From NCBI RefSeq assembly GCF_016342275.1, contig NZ_JAEIOT010000007.1, positions 310,001 through 374,000 on the forward strand: a stretch of DNA of 64,000 bases, written 5' to 3'. The translations under genes and the position numbers were made by a program. This DNA is from Corynebacterium marambiense (GTDB taxonomy: Bacteria > Actinomycetota > Actinomycetes > Mycobacteriales > Mycobacteriaceae). Positions 37,383 through 47,030 of the stretch are shown here, one piece after another (the first letter of the stretch is position 1; the number at the start of each line of letters is the position of its first letter). Under the pieces are notes generated by a model. It did not search any database. It had not been told where the DNA came from and saw only the letters and a program-made list of their open reading frames with translations.

Positions 37383-37922
37383 ATGGACGACGACACACTC
37401 CCCGAACGGAGTGGTGGTGGCAGTCCTGTTGCGGCATGGCCACTCGTGGTCACCGGTTTCCTCTGTCTCCTGCTTGCCTCATGGCTGAAGCTCGAGGGGA
37501 TCATTCTCGGGGCGCTCATCATGTCGATGGCCTATTTCGTGCTCCACCACCGACCTGATGGAGCGGAAGCGGAGTCCCTCGCCACCTCCATCCGACTGTC
37601 TGCCGAGGACATCGCCGATGTCATCGAGGAATTTGAGAGATTCCGTCACGGTACTGATGCGGACACTGTGGCGGACAGATCGCAGAAGCGTCCGGCACTG
37701 GCTGATCCCGATTGCAGCCACCCCGACATCGAGACCTTCTACCTGGAGTACGGGACGGCACGACGTTTCCTTGATCGCCTCGATGAGCGGCTCTCGGGTG
37801 ATCTGAGTGTTCCCCAGTTGGAGACCCTGCTCGGGGTCACCGACCGGAAGGCGTTGGACCTCCGGGACGCCTGGGCCAGAGCACGGCGGGCGGCGCTCCA
37901 CCTCGGCGCCGACTACGACTGA
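37383..37922 (+). CDS. Conserved membrane protein, two membrane segments
   Basis: A 179-residue protein with two N-terminal hydrophobic segments (VAAWPLVVTGFLCLLLASWL and GIILGALIMSMAYFVLHH) and a cytosolic, mostly helical C-terminal domain containing SAEDIADVIEEFERFRHG and FYLEYGTARRFLDRLDERL. I recognise no family beyond its resemblance to corynebacterial hypothetical proteins. ATG at 37383. It ends 28 bp before the next membrane protein gene. Confidence 0.7.
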   Translation: MDDDTLPERSGGGSPVAAWPLVVTGFLCLLLASWLKLEGIILGALIMSMAYFVLHHRPDGAEAESLATSIRLSAEDIADVIEEFERFRHGTDADTVADRSQKRPALADPDCSHPDIETFYLEYGTARRFLDRLDERLSGDLSVPQLETLLGVTDRKALDLRDAWARARRAALHLGADYD

Positions 37923-37937
37923 TCCACCGATCACCCC

Positions 37938-37943
37938 TAGGAT
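37938..37943 (+). promoter_or_regulatory. -10 element (TAGGAT), leaderless candidate
   Basis: TAGGAT ends 7 nt before the ATG at 37951, between two membrane-protein genes; no ribosome site is present. Confidence 0.5.
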
Positions 37944-37950
37944 GACCACC

Positions 37951-38358
37951 ATGATGCATCCCGTTGATCCACGTCCCACCACCGGTGCCTCCGGTGCCGA
38001 ACCAGCACGTGGTTCGACCCCCGACGCCCTCGCCCATATCCCGGACGGCAACGGGGTGGCCATCTTCGCCCTGTGTGTCGCAGGGCTCCTGGGGGTCGGA
38101 TTCCCTCTCTACCAGGAGTACCCGGTGCTCCAGTGGGTCCTGTTCAGCATGTCGACACTGGTGGGTGTCCTCGCGGTCCGGCGGGCGCTGCAGATACCCC
38201 GCGGCCAGCAGGGCCGCAGACTCGTGATGTCGGTCGCCGCGATACTCATCTCCCTGTTCATGTTGTGTTTCACGGTCTGGTTGGAGTTCTACGTCATCCG
38301 CGGGGGCAACCCGATCCCCGGACTCGAACAGTTCGTGACGGTCCCCGGCCAGGCCTGA
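37951..38358 (+). CDS. Small polytopic membrane protein
   Basis: A 135-residue protein with a hydrophilic N terminus (about 30 residues) and three hydrophobic segments (GVAIFALCVAGLLGVGFPLY, LQWVLFSMSTLVGVLAV, LVMSVAAILISLFMLCFTVWLEFYV). No family recognised. ATG at 37951 is preferred because TAGGAT lies 7 nt upstream; ATGs at 37942 and 37954 share the frame. Converges with dapF. Confidence 0.65.
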   Translation: MMHPVDPRPTTGASGAEPARGSTPDALAHIPDGNGVAIFALCVAGLLGVGFPLYQEYPVLQWVLFSMSTLVGVLAVRRALQIPRGQQGRRLVMSVAAILISLFMLCFTVWLEFYVIRGGNPIPGLEQFVTVPGQA

Positions 38359-38417
38359 TCCTGGACACCACCGCAGCCGACAATCGTCTCCGGGCGTCCG
38401 GGATCCTCCCCTTTCTT

Positions 38418-39311
38418 TTACCGTCCGGTGACGTCGAGTGCATCCCGGTCGATGACTCCCTCTGCGACGATCAATGACGGACCGGTGAGCGTCGATCCAT
38501 TCTCCCGGATTGTGACCGTGATTTCACCTCCAGGGACAACCACAGTCACCTCACCAATAACCTCACCGGCGTCGGCGAGCGCCGCGACGGCGGCCGCTAC
38601 TGTGCCGGTACCGCAGGAGAGCGTCTCTCCCGCACCACGTTCGTGCACCCGCATGTGGATCCGACCGTCGGTGAGCTCCGTGAGGACCTCAACGTTGGCA
38701 CCGTCCGGGAAGAAATCGGGATCGAGATCGAAAGGCTGATCCACGGGAAGCGTAGCGAGTCCCGCCGGATCCAGGCCTGGCAGTACGCAGGCGAGATGGG
38801 GGTTACCCATGTCGATCCCAATTCCACCGAAACGCTGCCCTGAAACGGTGCACGTACTCACACCGGTCACCTCCGGTATGCCCATCTCCACGGCAATCTC
38901 CGCGGAGGTGCCGGAGCAGTTCTCGATCCGGACCTGTCGGAGTCCGGCCCTGGTGCCCACCCGCACTGCGTCCCCGTCGACCGTCCCGCTCGACCGGAGC
39001 CAATGTGCGAACACCCTGACTCCGTTGCCGCACATCTCCGCCGTCGTGCCGTCGGCGTTGCGGTAGTCCATGAACCAGTCGTCCGCGGCGACTCCGCCGG
39101 GCAGACCCTCGAAGACTCCGGCGTCGACCAGATCCTCAGCCCGGGCGACCCGCAGAATACCGTCGGCACCGATGCCCCGGTGCCGGTCACAGAGCGCCCG
39201 GATAAGACCCGGTGAAAGGTCGATCCGAGCCTCAGGATCGGGGAGAATGATGAAGTCGTTGCCCGTGCCGTGGCCTTTCGCGAAGGAGAGCTGTCGTCGC
39301 TGGTTCGTCAT
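38418..39311 (-). CDS. dapF: Diaminopimelate epimerase
   Basis: Interconverts LL- and meso-diaminopimelate for lysine and peptidoglycan; 297 residues. The two catalytic cysteines are in AEMCGNGVRVFAHW and ETLSCGTGTVAAAVAAL, and the N terminus FAKGHGTGNDFIILPDP is typical. ATG at 39311, 3 bp after the miaA stop, so miaA and dapF are probably in one operon with the gene at 40220. PLP-independent family; nothing unusual. Confidence 0.96.
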   Translation of the reverse strand: MTNQRRQLSFAKGHGTGNDFIILPDPEARIDLSPGLIRALCDRHRGIGADGILRVARAEDLVDAGVFEGLPGGVAADDWFMDYRNADGTTAEMCGNGVRVFAHWLRSSGTVDGDAVRVGTRAGLRQVRIENCSGTSAEIAVEMGIPEVTGVSTCTVSGQRFGGIGIDMGNPHLACVLPGLDPAGLATLPVDQPFDLDPDFFPDGANVEVLTELTDGRIHMRVHERGAGETLSCGTGTVAAAVAALADAGEVIGEVTVVVPGGEITVTIRENGSTLTGPSLIVAEGVIDRDALDVTGR

Positions 39312-39314
39312 GGG

Positions 39315-40223
39315 TCACGAGTCTAGCGATTCCAGTGCCTGCGCCAGGCTGTCCGCCGTCGCATCCAGCCAGACGGTTCTCGGGTCACGCCGGAACCAGC
39401 TCCGCTGCCGCCGCACATATCGCCTGGTCCCGGTGATGGTCCGCTCCACCATTTCTTCGGCCGTGAGTTCACCCCGATGGTGGGCGAATACCTGTGCGTA
39501 TCCGATCGCGCGCCCGGCCGTGGACTCCGCGACGAGCCCCGATTCCCGCAGTCGTTCTACCTCATCGACGAGGCCCTCGTCGAACATCCGGCGGGTCCTG
39601 AGCTCGATCCGTGGATTCAACCAGCCGGGGTCTGCCTCCAGCCCGAGGATGCGGGTCCCCCATCGGGCCGGAGCATCGATCGGCGGCTGCGAGGCAGCGA
39701 AGGGGCATCCGGTGAGCTCGATGACTTCGAGCGCCCGGACCGTCCTGCGCGGATCATTGACCTCTATCACCGCGGCCGCCGCGGGATCGAGCTCGGCAAG
39801 TTCCGCGTGGAGTGCAGTGACGCCAATCTCGTCGAGCCGCTCCCGGTATTTCTTGCGGACCTCCGGGTCCGTGGGCGGGAAGTTCCAGTCGTCGACGAGA
39901 GCCTGGACGTAGAGCATCGATCCACCGACGAGAACAGGGGTCTTTCCCCGCCCCAGGATCTCCTCGACGTCAGCGACCGCCTCTCTCTGGTAGCGGGCCA
40001 CGCTGGCGTTCTCGGTGACGTCGAGAACATCGATCTGGTAATGCGGAACGCCCTCTCTCTCCGCGACCGATAGCTTGGCTGTACCGATGTCCATCCCTCG
40101 ATAGAGCTGCATCGAATCGACATTGACCACCTCGCCGTCGAGCGCGTGCGCGAGGGCTATCCCGAGCGCTGACTTTCCCGATGCAGTGGGTCCCACAACG
40201 GCGACCGGCGTCTGGACCTTCAT
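39315..40223 (-). CDS. miaA: tRNA dimethylallyltransferase MiaA
   Basis: Adds an isopentenyl group to A37 of tRNAs reading UNN codons; 302 residues. P-loop [13 protein letters not shown], substrate region [19 protein letters not shown], and [15 protein letters not shown] at the C-terminal tRNA-binding part. ATG at 40223 overlaps the stop of the upstream gene (ATGA at 40220-40223) and has a GGGGGA 7 nt upstream; an in-frame ATG at 40238 is less likely. MiaB, the next enzyme of the pathway (methylthiolation), is encoded at 44408-45958. Confidence 0.95.
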   Translation of the reverse strand: MKVQTPVAVVGPTASGKSALGIALAHALDGEVVNVDSMQLYRGMDIGTAKLSVAEREGVPHYQIDVLDVTENASVARYQREAVADVEEILGRGKTPVLVGGSMLYVQALVDDWNFPPTDPEVRKKYRERLDEIGVTALHAELAELDPAAAAVIEVNDPRRTVRALEVIELTGCPFAASQPPIDAPARWGTRILGLEADPGWLNPRIELRTRRMFDEGLVDEVERLRESGLVAESTAGRAIGYAQVFAHHRGELTAEEMVERTITGTRRYVRRQRSWFRRDPRTVWLDATADSLAQALESLDS

Positions 40224-40879
40224 GCGTCGATCCCCCATTCCGCGATATAGCGGCCGACGCCAGTCGTCGTATCCGCCGCGACGAGATCCGCCCGGTCCGG
40301 GCGCACCTCGGCTAGTTCCAACCAGAGGTCGGGTTCGATAATCCCACCTTCGCGCAGACCATCGGTGGTCATCGGCTCCGGAGGTTCGCCGGCCAGCAGG
40401 GCCCTACACCAGGCGTCGACCGATTCCGCGCCGGCAATCAACGCCAACGGCGCTCTCTCGGTCAGCCCCGCGGACCCATCAACCGCAACCACCGTGAGAA
40501 CTCCGGGGTCGGGGTGGCCGAGTTTCCCACGGACGTCGACAACCCGCTTCCGATTATCCGCCCCCAGCAGGAAACGCTGGACCAGCTCCGGGAGATGATC
40601 CCCCGCCCCCACGTCCACAGACGCATCCCCCCACGCCGCGAACGATCCCCAATGGCAGGTCCACCAGCGGGGATCCCTCGATCCGACGAGATGCACGGGA
40701 ATATCCCGGTACCGGCCGAGAACCCGCCCGGCCGCGGCCCGCAGCCAGGAGCCCGCGGGATCAGCGTCGCCGGACAGGACGAGCGCCGGACTGGCCGGTA
40801 CCACGACCACGGGACCGGGCCTGACACGGGATTCGGCGTCGGGTGCTTTTATTTCAATCACGGGACCAGAGTAAACCAA
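40220..40879 (-). CDS. LigB-like conserved protein upstream of miaA (Rv2728c type)
   Basis: A 219-residue soluble protein. It resembles the class III extradiol dioxygenase (LigB)-like protein found directly upstream of miaA in mycobacteria (Rv2728c): [15 protein letters not shown] at the start, WGSFAAWG and [23 protein letters not shown] later. The metal ligands expected of a true dioxygenase are not evident, so enzymatic function is doubtful. Its start is set at 40879; it is coupled to miaA by the ATGA overlap. Confidence 0.7.
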   Translation of the reverse strand: MVYSGPVIEIKAPDAESRVRPGPVVVVPASPALVLSGDADPAGSWLRAAAGRVLGRYRDIPVHLVGSRDPRWWTCHWGSFAAWGDASVDVGAGDHLPELVQRFLLGADNRKRVVDVRGKLGHPDPGVLTVVAVDGSAGLTERAPLALIAGAESVDAWCRALLAGEPPEPMTTDGLREGGIIEPDLWLELAEVRPDRADLVAADTTTGVGRYIAEWGIDA

Positions 40880-41022
40880 CGGTTTCCGCTGTCCTCTTCC
40901 GCCAGTATCTTCACGCTGCCATCCCGGGGGCTGTATTCTCGGTGAGAGAGTCCTTTTTCAGGTACTCCCCATCTTTCACGGCTGCCGTGTCGCGCGGCGA
41001 TGATTCCCTAAGGACGTTGACC

Positions 41023-42345
41023 ATGAGCACGAACTCCACTCCCAAGCCCGGCCCCCGACCAGGTCCCCGGCCCGGCGCCATGCCTGCCGTCCGTCCGAAA
41101 GCTCCGGCCACACCACTGGTCTCCCGGAGTGATCCGAGCAAGTGGGGCAGGGTCGATGATAGTGGCAACGTGTACGTAACCACCAGCAACGGCGAACGCC
41201 TCGTCGGCTCCTGGCAGGCCGGTACCCCGGAGGAGGGCCTCGCCCACTACGGAGTCCGGTTCGATGATCTCGCGACCGAGGTCGAGCTGCTCGAGGCCCG
41301 TTTGAAGGCGCACCCAGACGAGGCCCAAAGCATCCGAGACACCGCACTCCAACTCCGTGAGACACTGCCGACCGCGGCTGTAGTCGGGGACCTCGACGGT
41401 CTCGACCGCAGGCTGGCTGAAATCATCAATGAATCGGAGGAAGCCGGGGAACGCGCTAAGGCCGAGAAAGAGGAACGCCGAGCGAAGGCGATCGCGCGCA
41501 AGGAGGAGCTCGCCGCTGAAGCTGAGGAGATCGGCGATAGTTCCACCGAGTGGAAGGCCGCCGGAGACCGCCTCCGGGACATCCTCTCCGAATGGAAATC
41601 CATCCGTGGCATCGACCGGAAGACCGATGACGCACTCTGGAAGCGGTACTCGCGTGCCCGCGATGCTTTCAACCGGCGCCGAGGCTCCCACTTTGCGGAG
41701 CTCGACCGCGGTCGTGCCGCAGCCCGGAGGGCGAAGGAGGCCCTCGTCGAACGCGCTGAGGCTCTCAAGGACTCCACCGACTGGAATGAGACTGCCCGGG
41801 CGTTCCGGGATTTGATGACCGAGTGGAAGGCCGCCGGGCGCGCACCCCGCGAGGTCGATGACAAGCTCTGGGCCGCGTTCAAAGCCGCTCAGGACCACTT
41901 TTTCGAGGCTCGAAACGCCCTCAACGAAGAACGTGAGCGCGAGTTCGAGGAGAACGCCGCACGGAAGGAGGCACTGCTCGCGGAGTACGGACCGCAGATC
42001 CGCCCGGACGAGGATCTCGGGAGCGCCCGAACGAAGTTGCGCGAGCTCCAGGAGAAATGGGAGGAGATCGGGTTCGTCCCCCGTGCGCGTATCCGCGAGT
42101 TCGAGGACAGGATCGGAGCCATCGAACGCAGTGTGTCAGAAGCCGCAGACGATCAGTGGCGTCGTACCGATCCCGCTGCCCAGGCCCGCGCCGCACAGTT
42201 CGAGGAGAAGGTCAGGGACTTCACCACACAGGCGGAGGCCGCGGAAGCCCAAGGCAACACAAAGAAGGCAGAGAAACTCCGCGCCCAGGCAGCACAGTGG
42301 TCCGAGTGGGCAGAAGCCGCCAGAGCAGCCATCGAGGAACGCTAG
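41023..42345 (+). CDS. DUF349 domain coiled-coil protein
   Basis: A 440-residue, highly charged and alpha-helical protein. After a proline-rich N terminus (TPKPGPRPGPRPGAMP) come repeated DUF349 units of about 70 residues, each with a conserved tryptophan-lysine core (STEWKAAGDRLRDILSEWKSI, DWNETARAFRDLMTEWKAAGRAPREVDDKLWAAFKAAQDHFF, KLRELQEKWEEIGFVPR). Actinobacterial homologues (such as Rv2731) sit at the same place near miaA-miaB. Function unknown; RNA or ribosome association is possible. ATG at 41023, AAGGA 10 nt upstream. Confidence 0.85.
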   Translation: MSTNSTPKPGPRPGPRPGAMPAVRPKAPATPLVSRSDPSKWGRVDDSGNVYVTTSNGERLVGSWQAGTPEEGLAHYGVRFDDLATEVELLEARLKAHPDEAQSIRDTALQLRETLPTAAVVGDLDGLDRRLAEIINESEEAGERAKAEKEERRAKAIARKEELAAEAEEIGDSSTEWKAAGDRLRDILSEWKSIRGIDRKTDDALWKRYSRARDAFNRRRGSHFAELDRGRAAARRAKEALVERAEALKDSTDWNETARAFRDLMTEWKAAGRAPREVDDKLWAAFKAAQDHFFEARNALNEEREREFEENAARKEALLAEYGPQIRPDEDLGSARTKLRELQEKWEEIGFVPRARIREFEDRIGAIERSVSEAADDQWRRTDPAAQARAAQFEEKVRDFTTQAEAAEAQGNTKKAEKLRAQAAQWSEWAEAARAAIEER

Positions 42346-42376
42346 CCGTCAGAACGCGGGGCGCATGGTGGGACGA

Positions 42377-42382
42377 TAGACT
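42377..42382 (+). promoter_or_regulatory. -10 element (TAGACT), leaderless candidate for GNAT gene
   Basis: TAGACT ends 8 nt before the ATG at 42391; no ribosome site. Confidence 0.5.
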
Positions 42383-42390
42383 GTCCTCCC

Positions 42391-43536
42391 ATGCGCCCCG
42401 TCCAATTCACCACGCCCCCACTCGGGACTTCTCCGGACACCGCCGCGGAATCGGTCCGGAACTGGACACTGATGCTCGGTGTCCACGGGCAACAGGTCAC
42501 CGGCACTGCGGACGCGTCCGTATCGGTCGATTCGCTGCTGAACACGTTGTCCGGTGGCCCGGATGTCCGGGTGATCGGCCTCGCCATCGCGGACGATGGC
42601 GACCCCGGGACAGCGCGTGCCATCGCGACCACCGACATCTCCGACCTCGGGTACCCGCTGATTCCCGCCACCGGTGATGACCGCGCGCCAGTGCTCTACG
42701 CGTGGGCGGCGATCTCGGTTCCCCTCCGGGAGAACCTGTCCGTATGCGGGCTGGAGATTACCCTCGACGTCCCGTTTCTTCCGCTGCCCGGTGAGCCACT
42801 GGGTGACGAGGGCAAAGCGGCGGTCGACGCGATCATCACCGAGGTCGGAAAGATGAGCGGTCTTCTCGGGAGGAGTGTGCTCCAGGTACGGCAGTTGACG
42901 GAACCGGATCCCGCCGCCGGGGATCCCCTCGATTCCCTTTACCGCACTCGTGGATTCGTCCCCGCACTAGTCGAGGAGCAGGCAGCGGTTCCGGTGCCGG
43001 CTCGACTGCCCCGGTGCGACCTGCCAACCGGGTACTCGTCCCGGATTCTCGTCGGCATGAATCCGGTGGCCACGGAACCGTGTGTCACGGATGGGCTGTG
43101 CAGGTTGCTCGAGGTGTTCTCCGAGGATATACCGCTGGGGAACCTGGTCTCTGAGCCACAGCGGTGGGACAGGGCACGGTTGGAGCGGGCCGACGCCGAC
43201 ACCCGCTGCACGGGGCGAGCGGTCGTCTGGGCGGTGGTCTGCGACGGATCCGGGATGCCCGTCGCGGCGTCCGCCTTCTCCCAGGACCTCGCGGACTCAC
43301 CCGATGTTGCCGCACAGATGATGACGGTGGTCCACCGCGACCACCGCGGCCGGGGACTCGCCCAAGCCGTGAAGAACACCCTGCTCGGGGCCGCACACGA
43401 CAGGGGTGTCCGCCGCATCCACACATCCACAGCCACCGGTGCAACGGCGATCCGTGCACTCAACGCGAAATACGGCGCGGAACTGCGGGCACGGAACGTC
43501 TACTGGCAGAAACCGCTCGACTTCTCCGGGATCTAG
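42391..43536 (+). CDS. GNAT-family N-acetyltransferase
   Basis: A 381-residue protein with a tandem-like arrangement: a divergent N-terminal GNAT-like region and a clearer C-terminal one with motif A, MMTVVHRDHRGRGLAQAVKNTLLGAA, followed by HTSTATGATAIRALNAKYG (the usual acceptor-side helix of actinobacterial GNATs). Acetyl-CoA dependent acylation of an amine is likely; the substrate is unknown. ATG at 42391. It converges with the membrane-protein gene at 43543, 6 bp between stops. Possibly accessory, as it is not part of the mycobacterial miaA-miaB neighbourhood as I recall it. Confidence 0.8.
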   Translation: MRPVQFTTPPLGTSPDTAAESVRNWTLMLGVHGQQVTGTADASVSVDSLLNTLSGGPDVRVIGLAIADDGDPGTARAIATTDISDLGYPLIPATGDDRAPVLYAWAAISVPLRENLSVCGLEITLDVPFLPLPGEPLGDEGKAAVDAIITEVGKMSGLLGRSVLQVRQLTEPDPAAGDPLDSLYRTRGFVPALVEEQAAVPVPARLPRCDLPTGYSSRILVGMNPVATEPCVTDGLCRLLEVFSEDIPLGNLVSEPQRWDRARLERADADTRCTGRAVVWAVVCDGSGMPVAASAFSQDLADSPDVAAQMMTVVHRDHRGRGLAQAVKNTLLGAAHDRGVRRIHTSTATGATAIRALNAKYGAELRARNVYWQKPLDFSGI

Positions 43537-43542
43537 GGGGAA

Positions 43543-44343
43543 TCAGACGGTCCCCTCGACGGGCCCCTCTGGGCGATCCCGGCCCTCACGGCGTGCCCGG
43601 TCGCGGTTGGCCCGGCGCCGCTTCGCGGCACGCGAGCGCCGGTCGTCCACGTAGACATCGTGGCTGTCCCGCTCTAGCTGCGCAGCGAGCAGCTCTTCCT
43701 GCACCTTGTGCACCGCACTCTCCTGCGGGGTGTGTCGTCTCGCCTCCGCGAGCGCATTCTGGAAGCTCGACCGTCGGAGCACGATACGGGTGAGGCTCAG
43801 TGCCACCATGGTGACGCTGACGGCCCCGAGGATCAGGCCATACGATGGTCCGACACCGGGTTCCGTCGGGGGGCGGGACTGGCGCATCCAGATCGCGAAC
43901 AGCGAATAGAACATGCACGCCCCTGAGAAGAACCACGACAGGTAGGCGATCAGCGATGACCGGGTGACGATCGTCGCGCCGGTGAGCAGGAGGATCCCGG
44001 TGACGCCGGTCCAGGCGTAGATGCGTTCCGGCCAGGTGGTGACGAAAGCCTTCGCGGTGTCGGAGAAGAACAACACGTCCAGTCCGAGCACCTGACCGGA
44101 ATGCGGCAGGAAGAGCGACAAGAGGAATCCGAGCATCCCGATCCCGAGGAACACCTGCTGCGGGCCGAGATAAAGAGTCTGCGCCGCCCGCTTCTCGGCG
44201 TTCGGTAGATCGTCCATGTAGGGGGCGAGTTTCTCGGCCCTCAGACGTCGACGTTTCTCGACCGCAGATTCTTCCGGTTCTCCGGCAACGGAGTGTTCCC
44301 GGGAGGGGTTGTTGTCACTCACGGCGTCGGGGTGCTCCTTCAT
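43543..44343 (-). CDS. Polytopic membrane protein downstream of miaB (Rv2732c type)
   Basis: A membrane protein of about 266 residues: charged cytosolic N terminus (EKRRRLRAEKLAPYMDDLPNAEKRAAQTLYLGPQQVFLGIG), four hydrophobic segments, and a basic C-terminal tail rich in arginine (RRSRAAKRRRANRDRARREGRDR). It matches the protein encoded after miaB in mycobacteria (Rv2732c). Start uncertain: ATG 44343, or GTG 44322, which has AAGGAG 12 nt upstream. The open frame to 44487 overlaps the miaB 3' end. Likely co-transcribed with miaB. Confidence 0.72.
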   Translation of the reverse strand: MKEHPDAVSDNNPSREHSVAGEPEESAVEKRRRLRAEKLAPYMDDLPNAEKRAAQTLYLGPQQVFLGIGMLGFLLSLFLPHSGQVLGLDVLFFSDTAKAFVTTWPERIYAWTGVTGILLLTGATIVTRSSLIAYLSWFFSGACMFYSLFAIWMRQSRPPTEPGVGPSYGLILGAVSVTMVALSLTRIVLRRSSFQNALAEARRHTPQESAVHKVQEELLAAQLERDSHDVYVDDRRSRAAKRRRANRDRARREGRDRPEGPVEGTV

Positions 44344-44407
44344 TTGGTGATTGGATTCATGCGGTGGACACATCCAACTATGCCACCTGTGGTCCGGACC
44401 GCGACTC

Positions 44408-45958
44408 TCAGCACCCGCAACCTGAGGCGGACGCTGTTGTGATCCGTTCAGCGGGAGGTCCGAACGCGGGTAGTCCCAGGCCGACACCCGTCGGCCTTGT
44501 GGTGGGAGTCTTCCCGGCCTCGGACATGTCCCCGGCGGTGGTCCGACGGTGCGTGAGCACCCCGTGGTCCGCGATCAGGTAATGCGGTGCTGAGGACGTC
44601 ACCGTCGCGGTGACGATGTCGCCAGGCCGAATCTCCCGGTCGACGGCGGTTGGTTTCTGCGGGGCCGCCACCGGGTTGAGGTGGACGAGGCGGCCATCCC
44701 GTGCGCGTCCGGAGATCCGGTGGGTCCGATCGTTCTTTCGCCCGCCGTCGGCCTGGATGAGCAGTTCCACCTCGGTGCCGATGAGGGCGGCATTTTCCTC
44801 GGCACAAATGCGTTCCTGCAGCTCCATGAGCCGTTCGAAGCGCTCCTGGACAACCTGTTTGGGAATCTGGTCCTCGTATTCGGCTGCCGGGGTTCCGGGG
44901 CGGGGACTGTACTGGAAGGTGAATGCGGAGCTGAATCGGCTGGCCTCCACCACGTCCAGCGTCGCCTGGAAATCCTCCTCGGTCTCCCCCGGGAAACCCA
45001 CGATAATGTCCGTCGTGATCGCGGCGTGCGGGATCTTGGACCGGACCTCATCGAGGATCCCGAGGAACTTCTTCGACCGGTAGCTGCGCCGCATGGCCTT
45101 CAGTACCCGGTCGGAACCCGACTGGAGCGGCATGTGCAGCTGGGGACAGATGTTGGGGGTCTCGGCCATCGCGTCGATGACGTCGGAGGTGAACTCAGCA
45201 GGGTGCGGGGAGGTGAAGCGCACACGCTCCAGCCCCTTGATGCCGCCGCAAGCCCGCAGCAGTTTCGAGAACGCCGAGCGGTCACGTTCGAGCTCCGGAT
45301 CGGCGAAGTGCACGCCGTAGGCGTTGACGTTCTGTCCGAGGAGTGTCACCTCGACAACGCCCTGGTCAACTAGTGCCTGTACCTCGGCGAGGATGTCCCC
45401 GGGACGCCGATCGGCCTCTTTGCCGCGGAGTGAGGGGACGATGCAGAACGTGCAGGTGTTGTTGCATCCGACGGAGACACTGACCCATCCGGCGTAGGCG
45501 GATTCCCGTTTCGCCGGGAGCACAGACGGGAACTGCTCCAGCGAGTCGACGATCTCGACCGCGGCCTCCCGGTTGTGGGCCGCCCGGTTTAACAGAGCGG
45601 GGAGAGACCCGATGTTGTGGGTACCGAAGACGACGTCGACCCAGGGGGCCTTCTCGACCACGACCTGCTTGTCCTTCTGAGCCAGGCACCCGCCGACGGC
45701 AATTTGCATGTCCGGCTTCGTGCGCTTCACGGCACGCAGCGCGCCGAGGCTGCCGTACAGCCGTTGATCGGCGTTCTCCCTGACGGCACACGTATTGAAC
45801 ACGACAAGATCCGGATCGACACCGGTTCGGGCGCGTTCGTAGCCGGCTTCCTCGAGGAGTCCCGCGAGCCGTTCGGAATCATGGACGTTCATCTGGCAGC
45901 CGAAGGTACGGACCTCGTAGGTACGGATGGGCTGGGATGTCAGATTCTGCTGCAACAC
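44408..45958 (-). CDS. miaB: tRNA-2-methylthio-N6-dimethylallyladenosine synthase MiaB
   Basis: Radical-SAM methylthiotransferase that converts i6A37 to ms2i6A37; 516 residues. The UPF0004 N-terminal domain has [17 protein letters not shown] and VGGCLAQKD (auxiliary cluster cysteines); the radical-SAM cluster is [12 protein letters not shown]; a TRAM domain ends the protein ([32 protein letters not shown]). GTG at 45958, preceded at 8 nt by TATGAT, so leaderless translation is likely. Works after MiaA. Confidence 0.95.
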   Translation of the reverse strand: MLQQNLTSQPIRTYEVRTFGCQMNVHDSERLAGLLEEAGYERARTGVDPDLVVFNTCAVRENADQRLYGSLGALRAVKRTKPDMQIAVGGCLAQKDKQVVVEKAPWVDVVFGTHNIGSLPALLNRAAHNREAAVEIVDSLEQFPSVLPAKRESAYAGWVSVSVGCNNTCTFCIVPSLRGKEADRRPGDILAEVQALVDQGVVEVTLLGQNVNAYGVHFADPELERDRSAFSKLLRACGGIKGLERVRFTSPHPAEFTSDVIDAMAETPNICPQLHMPLQSGSDRVLKAMRRSYRSKKFLGILDEVRSKIPHAAITTDIIVGFPGETEEDFQATLDVVEASRFSSAFTFQYSPRPGTPAAEYEDQIPKQVVQERFERLMELQERICAEENAALIGTEVELLIQADGGRKNDRTHRISGRARDGRLVHLNPVAAPQKPTAVDREIRPGDIVTATVTSSAPHYLIADHGVLTHRRTTAGDMSEAGKTPTTRPTGVGLGLPAFGPPAERITTASASGCGC

Positions 45959-45966
45959 AATGGCTA

Positions 45967-45972
45967 ATCATA
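45967..45972 (-). promoter_or_regulatory. -10 element (TATGAT), leaderless candidate for miaB
   Basis: On the minus strand TATGAT ends 8 nt before the GTG at 45958; no ribosome site. Confidence 0.5.
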
Positions 45973-46165
45973 ACCCCTAGTACCCCCATCAACCGACCCG
46001 CAGCACTCCCCGTATTCAACCGCGAGTGATCGTGCCTGCGAACGCCTGAAACAGGGCTGAACAGTGGGGAATGAGAATACCCCCGATCCACCAAAAGCGC
46101 TGCGAAACCCCGTCCGCCGAGGAGACTTCCACCCCCCCGGAGAGGATTTGTGTCCTGCATTACAT

Positions 46166-46171
46166 TAGGCT
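46166..46171 (+). promoter_or_regulatory. -10 element (TAGGCT), leaderless candidate for gluA
   Basis: TAGGCT ends 6 nt before the gluA ATG at 46178. The 219-bp gap between miaB and gluA is C-rich on this strand and shows no ribosome site. Confidence 0.5.
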
Positions 46172-46177
46172 TCCGCT

Positions 46178-46930
46178 ATGGCGAACAACACTACCGACAC
46201 CATGATCCGCATGCGGAACGTGGAAAAGTATTTCGACAACTTCCATGCTCTGAAGGACATCAACCTCGACATCCCCAGAGGGCAAGTTGTCGTCGTACTG
46301 GGCCCCTCCGGTTCCGGGAAATCCACCCTGTGCCGCACGATCAACCGTCTGGAGACAATCGACTCCGGTGAAATCTACATCGACGGCGAACTCCTACCCG
46401 AGGAGGGGAAGGATCTCGCCCGTCTGCGTGCGGATGTTGGCATGTGTTTCCAGTCCTTCAACCTGTTTCCCCACCTGACCATCAAACGCAATGTGACACT
46501 TGCGCCGATGAAGGTCCGCGGGATGAAGCGGGAGGAGGCGGACGCCGAGGCGATGCGCCTGCTCGAGAGAGTCGGAATCGCCGAACAGGCGGACAAGTAC
46601 CCGGCGCAACTGTCGGGCGGCCAGCAACAGCGTGTCGCCATCGCACGCGCACTCGCCATGAACCCGAAGGTCATGCTGTTCGATGAACCGACATCGGCTC
46701 TCGATCCGGAGATGGTCAATGAGGTCCTTGACGTCATGACCGACCTCGCCAGCGGCGGCATGACCATGGTCGTCGTGACCCACGAGATGGGTTTCGCACG
46801 CAAAGCCGCCGACCGGGTGCTTTTCATGGACGCCGGAAGAATCGTCGAGGACACCGATCCCGCGACCTTCTTCGACCGCCCCGAATCCGATCGGGCTAAG
46901 GACTTCCTCGGGAAGATCCTCGGACACTGA
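46178..46930 (+). CDS. gluA: Glutamate ABC transporter ATP-binding protein
   Basis: ATPase of the glutamate importer GluABCD, 250 residues. Walker [11 protein letters not shown]-loop [13 protein letters not shown], signature [15 protein letters not shown], Walker [15 protein letters not shown] and switch His in [12 protein letters not shown]; the polar amino acid subfamily (GlnQ-like). ATG at 46178. It heads a cluster with gluB, gluC and gluD in the same direction, the corynebacterial order. A high-affinity glutamate permease is the expected function; glutamine or aspartate transport is possible. Confidence 0.94.
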   Translation: MANNTTDTMIRMRNVEKYFDNFHALKDINLDIPRGQVVVVLGPSGSGKSTLCRTINRLETIDSGEIYIDGELLPEEGKDLARLRADVGMCFQSFNLFPHLTIKRNVTLAPMKVRGMKREEADAEAMRLLERVGIAEQADKYPAQLSGGQQQRVAIARALAMNPKVMLFDEPTSALDPEMVNEVLDVMTDLASGGMTMVVVTHEMGFARKAADRVLFMDAGRIVEDTDPATFFDRPESDRAKDFLGKILGH

Positions 46931-47030
46931 GGCCCCCAGGGGCCTTCTCCCACCCACATTCTTCCCACGGCGTCACCGACAGCCCTGGGCCGGAGCGAGA
47001 ATCCCGCTCCACCGACAATTAAGGACACTC

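Noticed and set aside
45959..46177. Possible 6C-type small RNA in the C-rich miaB-gluA gap
   Set aside because: Several C-runs are visible, but I could not draw the two conserved hairpins.
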